Source: Prevotella sp.
Lineage (GTDB): Bacteria > Bacteroidota > Bacteroidia > Bacteroidales > Bacteroidaceae
Length of the DNA: 17,593 bases
Direction of reading: 5' to 3'
NCBI GenBank assembly: GCA_017442765.1
Contig: JAFRZC010000126.1
Coordinates: 1-17,593 of the forward strand
The notes under the pieces are model-generated. The model did not search any database, was not told the origin of the DNA, and worked only from the letters and a program-made list of their open reading frames with translations. Positions 1 to 5,156 of the stretch are shown one piece after another (within the stretch, counting starts at the first letter, position 1; each line of letters begins with the position of its first letter). The translations under genes and the position numbers were made by a program.

Positions 1-138
1 CGTCCCATCAGAACCCTCAAAAATGGACGCAAGGCCAAGTCTTTCCTGAAATATGGACTTGAACTCATCGCCGCCTATCTATTTAACAACTATATAAAAA
101 CTGATTTTCAATATTTTGAAAAATTGTCATGTGCTTAG
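1..138 (+). pseudogene. C-terminal end of an IS4-type transposase, cut by the window edge
   Basis: Frame 1 is open from the first base to a TAG at 136-138 and gives 45 residues. It begins RPIRTLKNGRKAKSF and ends YFEKLSCA. The basic stretch, the KYGLELIAAYL helix and the short SCA ending resemble the C-termini of DDE transposases of IS4-type elements that are common in Bacteroidota, as recalled from the family and not searched. The catalytic part lies outside the window, so whether the element is intact cannot be said. A possible right end of the insertion sequence follows at about 179-198. Family assignment is moderate. Confidence 0.5.
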
Positions 139-154
139 ATTTTTGTTAGAGTTA

Positions 155-173
155 TACAGGCGAGCCGCCTGTA
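155..173. repeat. Short perfect inverted repeat downstream of the transposase
   Basis: TACAGGCG at 155-162 and CGCCTGTA at 166-173 form a perfect 8-bp stem with the 3-base loop AGC. No T-tract follows on either strand, so it is not a typical intrinsic terminator. It lies 17 bases after the transposase stop and is probably part of the 3' end of the insertion sequence. Confidence 0.45.
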
Positions 174-187
174 CTCCAAGGCTGTTT

Positions 188-224
188 CAAAAGAGACAGT
201 CCGGCGCATTGCTGTGCCGGACTG
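188..224 (-). terminator. Intrinsic terminator of the lipoprotein unit
   Basis: CAGTCCGGC (197-205) pairs with GCCGGACTG (216-224). With a G-T wobble and two more inner pairs the stem reaches 12 bp around a 4-base loop. Read on the minus strand the hairpin is followed by TCTCTTTTG. It lies 45 bases beyond the stop of the 124-aa lipoprotein gene and is well placed to end that transcript. The bases 179-198, GGCTGTTTCAAAAGAGACAG, overlap the T-tract and also look like an insertion-sequence terminal repeat, so the terminator may be partly element-derived. Confidence 0.7.
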
Positions 225-269
225 CTTCTTCAGTTAGACATATGGAAGTCGGAAATCTATGAGAATAGA

Positions 270-644
270 TTACTTCTTTCCGAAAGTGGCAGTACCCTGG
301 TTGGTATTGAGGGTGGCGTCGTTGACGTCGTTTTTCTTGTCACTTTTTTTGTTGTTGGCTTTACCGAAAGTGCCGCTATTGCTGGTCTGGAGGGTGGCCT
401 TATTGACGTCGTTTTTCTCTGTCTTCTTGGTTTCTTTCTTTTTGGCAGGGGCTTTCTTGACGGGTTCCTCGGCGACGGGTTCCTCGACTTCGGCGACGGA
501 ATCCTCGACGACCTCTTCAATCAGAGGAGCGGGGGTGGTGTCGGTGGGGGTGGAATCGGTGGTCTTTTCGGCAGAGCCGTTGCAGGCCACTGTGAGACCC
601 ATTGCCATGATGGCAATAGCCATAAGTTTGAAAGTTCTTTTCAT
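270..644 (-). CDS. Small lipoprotein with a repeated Lys/Asn-rich tail, unknown function
   Basis: The protein has 124 residues. A basic N-terminus and hydrophobic stretch lead to the lipobox LTVAC, so Cys21 is the likely lipidated residue and the mature protein is membrane-anchored. Residues 28-65 are rich in Thr, Pro, Glu and Val and look unstructured; residues 63-78 are Lys-rich. The tail holds two copies of a motif, about residues 77-94 and 103-123, each reading KNDVNxATLxT and ending TFGK. No catalytic domain is visible. The gene starts 28 bases after the 287-aa lipoprotein gene on the same strand, so the two probably share a transcript that ends at the hairpin at 188-224. Function is unknown. 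It could be a surface or periplasmic linker protein, but that is inference. Confidence 0.75.
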   Translation of the reverse strand: MKRTFKLMAIAIMAMGLTVACNGSAEKTTDSTPTDTTPAPLIEEVVEDSVAEVEEPVAEEPVKKAPAKKKETKKTEKNDVNKATLQTSNSGTFGKANNKKSDKKNDVNDATLNTNQGTATFGKK

Positions 645-672
645 GACTGATTCAGAATATTAAGTCTTAAAA

Positions 673-1536
673 TTAGCGGGCGCTGAACTTGGCAACACCT
701 TTGTTGGCTTTGAAGAAACCTTTGGCTGCGGTCAGCTGCTGACCGAGGACCTTGCAGGAGAAAGTGCGCTCGGTGGCATTCTCCCAGGTGCCGCCATCGA
801 GGACGTCCATCACCTTGCCCATGGTGGCGTTGGCGACGAGGCTGACAGTCATGGAGGTGAGGTCGAGGGCGGTGACGTTTACCGTCAAGCTTTTGTCCCA
901 CCAGTCGCCGGCGTTGACGCTGCTGCCGTCTTGGTAGTTGATGGTGATGAAGTCATCTTCAGTTTCATAGTACCACAGTCTGGAGCCGTCGAATGCAACA
1001 CCGTTTGATGTTGACACGCTGCTTGTGCCGGTGAGGGTGCCGGTAGTGGGTGTGGACTCCCAGAAGAGCTGCATGTTGATTTGTGGATAGGAGGTGGAGT
1101 TGGTCTGTGCGGCAGCAATCAGGATGGCGTTGCTGGCTGCGTAGTAGGAGGCGTTGGTGGTGCCGGCGGCCCAGGTGTTGTCGCCGAAGGTGACATTGAC
1201 ACCGGTCTGCTCTGCGAAGTTGGCAACGCACTCCATGTCGGAAGTGACGGTGATGTTGCGGGGGTTGGCGGTGCTGCCGTCTTCCCAGTTGACGAAGACA
1301 TAGTCGGCTTTGGGGGAGGCTTCGAGGATGGCGGTCTTGCCCTTCTCGTACTTGCCGCCGCCAGTCACGGTACCGGCCTCGGCGGGGTTGGCAGAGACGG
1401 TGATGGTGTAGTAAGTGGTGCCATCAACGTTGGTGCCGCCGCCATTTTCGGGGTCTGTTTTTTCATCGTCACCGCAGGCGACGAGCAGAGAGCAGGCTAC
1501 GAAAGCCACGCCCAAAAATCTGAAAATACTTTTCAT
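673..1536 (-). CDS. Lipoprotein with an InlB B-repeat-like domain
   Basis: The protein has 287 residues. The N-terminus is a lipoprotein signal peptide ending LLVAC, with Cys21 as the lipid anchor. The residues after it, GDDEK, are acidic, like the export signals that place Bacteroidota lipoproteins on the cell surface. Residues 42-107 carry the pattern of a divergent InlB B-repeat: VSANPAEAGTVTGGGKYEKG, then a LEASP..DYVFVNWEDG stretch and NITVTSDMECVANF. The rest, from about 110 to 287, is Thr/Ser/Asn-rich, predicted beta, and not recognised. It is the first gene of a two-gene unit; a -7 box lies about 80 bases upstream. A role in surface adhesion is suggested only by the domain type. Confidence 0.8.
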   Translation of the reverse strand: MKSIFRFLGVAFVACSLLVACGDDEKTDPENGGGTNVDGTTYYTITVSANPAEAGTVTGGGKYEKGKTAILEASPKADYVFVNWEDGSTANPRNITVTSDMECVANFAEQTGVNVTFGDNTWAAGTTNASYYAASNAILIAAAQTNSTSYPQINMQLFWESTPTTGTLTGTSSVSTSNGVAFDGSRLWYYETEDDFITINYQDGSSVNAGDWWDKSLTVNVTALDLTSMTVSLVANATMGKVMDVLDGGTWENATERTFSCKVLGQQLTAAKGFFKANKGVAKFSAR

Positions 1537-1614
1537 TTTTTTTAGATGTTTTTTAGTTGGTTAATAAATGATTTCGTTGTCAATGAAGCCCTCTTTGCAG
1601 GGCAATATGATTTG

Positions 1615-1622
1615 CAAAGATA
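1615..1622 (-). promoter_or_regulatory. Bacteroidota -7 box for the lipoprotein unit
   Basis: The minus strand reads TATCTTTG, followed by CA, and matches TAnnTTTG exactly. A clear -33 TTTG is not visible; only a T-rich stretch lies about 22 bases upstream. The start codon at 1536 would have a leader of roughly 70 bases, in which GCCCT and AGGGC could form a small hairpin. The box separates this unit from the permease gene upstream. Confidence 0.55.
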
Positions 1623-1681
1623 CGCACTTTATTTGGTTCGCGATAAAAAAGAGGTGATTTTTTTGTTTTTTTAAGTTTTTT

Positions 1682-1744
1682 TCTAGAAGCTCTAGACAAT
1701 CTAGAAGCTCTAGACATTCTAGACAATCTATATAATCTAGAGAA
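1682..1744. repeat. 9-bp TCTAGA array downstream of the permease gene
   Basis: Seven head-to-tail 9-bp units of the form TCTAGANNN fill 1682-1744; one unit has decayed to TCTATATAA. Each TCTAGA is its own reverse complement, so neighbouring units can fold into a 6-bp stem with a 3-base loop. The array starts 17 bases after the permease stop and is followed, on the minus strand, by a run of A bases. Confidence 0.85.
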
Positions 1745-1761
1745 TTCTGATCGGTGTCTGA

Positions 1762-2874
1762 TTAGGCTTTTATGTCGAGGGCGTCGCGGATGCCGCTGGC
1801 GAGGAGCATAAAGGCGAGGACTATGAGCATGATGGCGATGCCGGGGATGAAGGCGAGGTGGGCGTTGTCGAGGAGTATCTGTCCGTAGTTCTCTTTGACC
1901 ATGGTGCCCCACGAGGGCATAGGTGGCTGGACACCTATGCCGAGGAAGCTGAGACCGGCTTCGAGGAGGATGGCGCTGGCGAAGTTGGAGGCGGCAATGA
2001 CGACGACGGGGCCGGTGATGTTGGGCAGGATGTGCCGGATGATGATGCGCGGGGTGCGGTAGCCGAGGGCGCGGGCGGCTTCGATGTACTCTTTCTCCTT
2101 GATGCCGAGTACCTGTCCGCGTACTACACGCGCCACGTCGACCCATACGGTGAGGCCTATGGCGACGAAGACCTGCCAGAAGCCTTTGCCGAGGGCGAAG
2201 GTGATGGCGATGACGAGGAGGACGGTGGGTATGGACCAGACGACGTTGACGAGCCACAGGATTAGACTGTCGACCCAGCCGCCGTAGTAGGCGGCGAGGG
2301 CGCCGAGGAGGATGCCGATGAGCAGGGCTATGGCCACGGCGACGAAGCCTACGGAGAGGCTGACACGGCTACCTATCATGACCTGGCTCAGCAGGTCGCG
2401 TCCGTAGGTGTCGGTGCCAAGGATGAAGGTGCGTGTCTTGACGCAAGCCTTGTTGCAGCTTGCCGTGATGGGGTCGCCGTTGTAGGGGACGGCATGTATG
2501 CTGTCGCCCGAGATGCTGTATTCCTCGACAGGGATGGAGGTGTGGTCGAGCGGCACTCCTGAAACAAGAGTGCGGAATTTGTTCTCCGTTTTCCGCTTTT
2601 CGCTTTCCGCTTCAATGGGTATGCAGAGGAAGGTGGCTTTGCTGAAAGGTTTCAGCGAAGCCAACTCGAGGTACTGCTGGTTGCAGTAGGGGGTGTGGTC
2701 GGGGGTGATGAGGTAGCCCAGGATGGCTACTAGTGCGAAGAACGAGATGACGACGAGACTTGCGATGGCCATGCCGTTGTGGCGGAAACGTTTCCAGAAC
2801 ATGGCCGAAGGACTGAAGCCTCTGTTGTTGGCGGCAGCCTGGATGAAGGAATTATGCCTCTTGCGGATATGCAT
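1762..2874 (-). CDS. OppC/DppC-type ABC transporter permease
   Basis: This is a 370-aa inner-membrane permease of the peptide/nickel importer class (BPD_transp_1 fold). Membrane segments are visible at about 36-58, 173-197, 205-228, 233-250, 285-312 and 340-361. GTDTYGRDLLSQ at 153-164 and the cytoplasmic EAA loop EYIEAARALGYRTP at 262-275, which docks on the ATPase, are typical of OppC. Residues 59-150 form a periplasmic insert that is longer than in proteobacterial OppC; part of it (87-100, Glu/Lys-rich) is encoded by a 7-bp repeat. No partner permease, ATPase or binding protein is adjacent. The start ATG follows a TCTAGA array with only AAAAA between. Substrate cannot be told. Confidence 0.9.
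   Translation of the reverse strand: MHIRKRHNSFIQAAANNRGFSPSAMFWKRFRHNGMAIASLVVISFFALVAILGYLITPDHTPYCNQQYLELASLKPFSKATFLCIPIEAESEKRKTENKFRTLVSGVPLDHTSIPVEEYSISGDSIHAVPYNGDPITASCNKACVKTRTFILGTDTYGRDLLSQVMIGSRVSLSVGFVAVAIALLIGILLGALAAYYGGWVDSLILWLVNVVWSIPTVLLVIAITFALGKGFWQVFVAIGLTVWVDVARVVRGQVLGIKEKEYIEAARALGYRTPRIIIRHILPNITGPVVVIAASNFASAILLEAGLSFLGIGVQPPMPSWGTMVKENYGQILLDNAHLAFIPGIAIMLIVLAFMLLASGIRDALDIKA
2576..2610. repeat. Degenerate 7-bp repeat inside the permease gene
   Basis: Five 7-bp units lie head to tail. The last three read TTTCCGC, TTTTCGC and TTTCCGC, and the first two are more decayed. In the protein they encode the charged stretch EAESEKRKTENKF (about residues 88-100) in the periplasmic insert. 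Because 7 is not a multiple of 3, gain or loss of one unit would shift the frame. Confidence 0.7.
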
Positions 2875-2878
2875 TTTT

Positions 2879-2951
2879 TCCGGACTTTCTGGACTTTTCT
2901 AGACTATCTAGACTATCTAGACTTTCTAGACTATCTAGATTACCTAGAGAA
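2879..2951. repeat. 9-bp TCTAGA array between the DUF59 and permease genes
   Basis: Eight 9-bp units, from TCCGGACTT to CCTAGAGAA, fill the gap between the two genes; one extra T sits at 2897. The unit at 2943-2951 overlaps the DUF59 gene and supplies its TAG stop. At the other end only four bases separate the array from the permease ATG. Confidence 0.9.
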
Positions 2952-3261
2952 ATCCCAGCTCTGCTTTGGTGGCGTCGCTGAGGTTGTCGAAGCTCCAGGG
3001 CGGGTCGAAGGTGAGTTCGACGTCGACACTCTTGATGCCCTGGATGTAGGAGACCATATCCTTGACCTCGCGGAACATGTACTCGGCCTCGGGACAGTCG
3101 GGGGCGGTCATGGTCATGAGTATCTTGACGTTCAGTTCGTCGTCAACATCAATATTGTATATAAGGCCAAGGTCGTAGATGTTGACAGGAATTTCGGGGT
3201 CGTAGATGTTTTTCAGGCAGTTGACGATGGCACTGTTGATGGTTTCTTTTGTGGGAAGCAT
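2944..3261 (-). CDS. DUF59 / MIP18-family Fe-S assembly protein (SufT-like)
   Basis: The protein has 105 residues, the normal size of a single-domain MIP18/DUF59 protein, which helps mature Fe-S proteins in the cytosol. Family marks are DPEIPVNIYDLGLIY at 21-35, MTAPDCP at 51-57 with the conserved Cys56, and FDPPWS at 85-90. It lies one array downstream of sufE, which supports an Fe-S role, although the sufBCDS core is not in the window. The TAG stop falls inside a CTAGA repeat unit. The leader is CACCGCCC behind a run of eight A bases. A PaaD-like role is less likely because no phenylacetate genes are near. Confidence 0.88.
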   Translation of the reverse strand: MLPTKETINSAIVNCLKNIYDPEIPVNIYDLGLIYNIDVDDELNVKILMTMTAPDCPEAEYMFREVKDMVSYIQGIKSVDVELTFDPPWSFDNLSDATKAELGFL

Positions 3262-3276
3262 GGGCGGTGTTTTTTT

Positions 3277-3312
3277 TCTAGATTTTCTAGATTGTCTAGA
3301 GCTTCTGGTTTT
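3277..3312. repeat. Short 9-bp TCTAGA array between sufE and DUF59 genes
   Basis: Four 9-bp units: TCTAGATTT, TCTAGATTG, TCTAGAGCT and the decayed TCTGGTTTT. The last two run into the sufE coding region: they encode its final residues and supply its stop codon. It is the smallest of the TCTAGA arrays. Confidence 0.85.
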
Positions 3313-3730
3313 GTGCTTTCATTTTGTAGGCTAGGGCGTACATCTTGATTTGTTTGAGCATGGAGGTGAGGCCGTTGGAGCGGGTGGGGGAGAGGTGTTC
3401 CTTGAGGCCTATGACATCGATAAAGCTGAGGTCGGCATCGATGATGTCCTGTGGGGTTTGCCCGTTGAAGGTGCGGATGAGGAGGGTGATGATGCCCTTG
3501 GTAATGACGGCATCGCTGTCGGCGGCGAAGAAGAGCTTGCCATCCTCATGGCGGCAGCTGAGCCAGACGCGGCTCTGGCAGCCTTTGATGAGGTTGCTCT
3601 CGGTCTTGTCGCGTTCGTCGATGGCGGGGCATTCCTTGCCGAGTTCGATGAGGTAGCTGTATTTGTCGAGCCATTCGTCGAAGTTGGCGAACTCGTCGAT
3701 GATTTGTTGTTCGATTTCGGGGATTGTCAT
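3296..3730 (-). CDS. sufE: SufE, cysteine desulfurase sulfur acceptor
   Basis: The protein has 144 residues, the usual SufE length. SufE takes persulfide sulfur from the SufS desulfurase and passes it to the SufBCD scaffold in the cytosol. The acceptor motif GCQSRVW is at 50-56 with Cys51 as the sulfur carrier. The N-terminal WLDKYSYLIELGKECP and the later GLKEHLSPTRSNGLTSML are also typical. SufS is not adjacent; the DUF59 gene downstream is. The ATG at 3730 is preceded by a CACCA leader and eight A bases, then the longest repeat array. Its stop TAG lies inside a TCTAGA unit. Confidence 0.93.
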   Translation of the reverse strand: MTIPEIEQQIIDEFANFDEWLDKYSYLIELGKECPAIDERDKTESNLIKGCQSRVWLSCRHEDGKLFFAADSDAVITKGIITLLIRTFNGQTPQDIIDADLSFIDVIGLKEHLSPTRSNGLTSMLKQIKMYALAYKMKAQNQKL

Positions 3731-3740
3731 TGGTGTTTTT

Positions 3741-3893
3741 TTTAGACTTTCTAGACTTTCTAGATTTTCTAGACTTTCTGGATTTTCTGGATTTTCTAGA
3801 CTTTATGGATTTTCTAGACTTTCTAGACTTTCTAGATTTTCTAGACTTTCTGGATTATCTAGACTTTCTGGATTATCTAGACTTTATGGATTC
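3741..3893. repeat. Longest 9-bp TCTAGA array, between lptG and sufE
   Basis: About 17 uninterrupted 9-bp units lie in phase. Most read TCTAGACTT or TCTAGATTT; others are TCTGGATTA/TCTGGATTT, and two begin TATGG. TCTAGACTT and TCTGGATTA alternate near the lptG end, which hints at an 18-bp higher-order unit. The repeat nearly fills the 183 bases between the two genes. No promoter is recognisable in it. Confidence 0.92.
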
Positions 3894-3913
3894 TGGATTA
3901 TTCTTTTTGGGGG

Positions 3914-5002
3914 TTATTTTGGGGCGAATCTTATCAGCACGATTGCCGCAATTCCGAAGACGAGCTGAGGAATCAGGACGGCAAGGAATGGCGGGAAGTT
4001 GCCGTTGATGGAGAAGACGTTGCAAACTCGCATGAAGACGATGAATCCGAAAGCGAGGGCGATGCCAATGGCAAGGTGCACGCCGATGCCGCCACGGGTC
4101 TTGCGGGAGGAGATGGCCACGCCGATGAAGGTCATGATAATGAACGCCAAGGGGTTGAGGAGACGCTGGAAGAACTCGAGCTTGGCTTCGGTGACGGCGC
4201 CGGAGCCGCGCATGGTTTCGAGCTGTATGTGCTGGTAGAGTTCGATGCTGTTCATGACGCTGATGTCGCGAGCGGCTTTGTCGAAGTCGGCGGGAACGAG
4301 GTCGAGGTTGAGGGTCTGGAAGTTCTCGCGGACATAGGTCTCCCTGTCGCCGTCGAAGGTGCGGTGACGGTAGTCGATGGCTTTCCATGAGTTGGAGGCA
4401 GTGTCGTAGGTGAGTTTGTCGGCTCTGATGCGGTCGGTGAGGATGCCGTTGTCGTTGTAGGAGTCTTGCTGGAAGATGATGGCGCTCATCTCGTTGACAT
4501 CGTAGCTCACGGTGCTGATGTGGATGCCGCGTGACGACTGGAAGTGGAGGTCGCTGTAGTAGCTTCGCTTGTGAGTGTGGATGTAGCGGCTCTCGAAGTC
4601 GTTGAGTCTGACATTACTGACAGGGATGATGAAGTTGCCTATCACGAGGATGCCCAAGGCGAGGATGATGGCTCCATGGAGATAGGGTCGCAGGAACCGC
4701 TTGTAGCTTATGCCGCTGCTGAGGATGGCGATGACTTCGGTGTTACCTGCCAGTTTGGAGGTGAAGAAGAGAGTGGAGATGAAGACGAAGAGAGGGCCGT
4801 AGAGGTTGAAGAAGTTGGGGATGAAATTGAGGTAGTACTGGAAGATTATCTCGCCGAGAGGGGCTTCGTTCTTGAGGAAGTCGTCAAGTTTTTCGGAGAC
4901 ATCGAAGGTGATGACGATGACGAAGATGATAGCGAACCAGAGGAGGAAGGCTCGGAGATACTTTCCAAGGATGTAGCGGTCTATGAGGGGATAGTTGAGC
5001 AA
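3914..5002 (-). CDS. lptG: LptF/LptG-family lipopolysaccharide export permease, LptG-like
   Basis: A 362-aa membrane protein of the YjgP/YjgQ family. LptF and LptG form the membrane part of the LptB2FG transporter that lifts lipopolysaccharide out of the inner membrane. Membrane segments are near 14-33, 64-83, 107-127, 283-298, 308-327 and 336-358, with a periplasmic beta domain at about 130-265. LIDRYILGKYL at the N-terminus resembles LptG more than LptF. No ATG is available: the frame has a stop two codons upstream of the TTG at 5002, and TTG is the only plausible start before the first membrane segment. That TTG touches a 7-bp repeat. Start placement is therefore uncertain. Confidence 0.9.
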   Translation of the reverse strand: MLNYPLIDRYILGKYLRAFLLWFAIIFVIVITFDVSEKLDDFLKNEAPLGEIIFQYYLNFIPNFFNLYGPLFVFISTLFFTSKLAGNTEVIAILSSGISYKRFLRPYLHGAIILALGILVIGNFIIPVSNVRLNDFESRYIHTHKRSYYSDLHFQSSRGIHISTVSYDVNEMSAIIFQQDSYNDNGILTDRIRADKLTYDTASNSWKAIDYRHRTFDGDRETYVRENFQTLNLDLVPADFDKAARDISVMNSIELYQHIQLETMRGSGAVTEAKLEFFQRLLNPLAFIIMTFIGVAISSRKTRGGIGVHLAIGIALAFGFIVFMRVCNVFSINGNFPPFLAVLIPQLVFGIAAIVLIRFAPK

Positions 5003-5035
5003 AGTTTAAAGTTGAAAGTTGAAAGATGAAACTTC
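5001..5035. repeat. 7-bp repeat at the lptG start
   Basis: Five 7-bp units of the type AAAGTTG (AAAGTTT, AAAGTTG twice, AAAGATG, AAACTTC) lie directly upstream of lptG. The proposed TTG start codon (complement of 5000-5002) overlaps the array edge, so the repeat may have replaced the original leader and start. Confidence 0.75.
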
Positions 5036-5075
5036 GCGGCGGCGGTATTTGATTGTCTCAGAATGTTTTTTTTTC

Positions 5076-5104
5076 AGAAAAAGAGGGTTCCTTTGAGGGA
5101 ACCC
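5076..5104 (-). terminator. Intrinsic terminator after mutA
   Basis: GGGTTCC at 5085-5091 pairs with GGAACCC at 5098-5104 around a 6-base loop. On the minus strand it is followed by TCTTTTTC. It lies about 50 bases past the mutA stop, beyond the repeat array, and would make mutA monocistronic, since mutA also has its own promoter. Confidence 0.8.
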
Positions 5105-5156
5105 CCTGGATATTTCTGGATTATCTGGATTATCTGGATTGTCTAGAGCTCTAGAG
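5105..5156. repeat. 9-bp TCTAGA/TCTGGA array at the mutA stop
   Basis: About six 9-bp units. Those away from the gene have drifted to TCTGGATTA, while the ones at the gene end keep TCTAGAGCT and CTAGAGG. The mutA TAG (complement of 5151-5153) is part of the last CTAGA. Unlike the other arrays it is separated from the next gene by a terminator. Confidence 0.85.

Noticed and set aside
1585..1605. GCCCT/AGGGC hairpin as a terminator or riboswitch in the lipoprotein leader
   Set aside because: Only five pairs and no T-tract on the coding strand; too weak for a separate feature.
3741..3893. CRISPR array
   Set aside because: Units are 9 bp with no spacers, and no cas gene is present.
3663..4008. 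+ strand frames with (FLD)n or (RLS)n products
   Set aside because: These are translations of the 9-bp array, which stays open because 9 is a multiple of 3. No start context or conserved part.
4544..5029. + strand acidic frame of 161 codons opposite lptG
   Set aside because: Antisense to a clear membrane protein; low-complexity Glu/Asp/Val product without homology marks.
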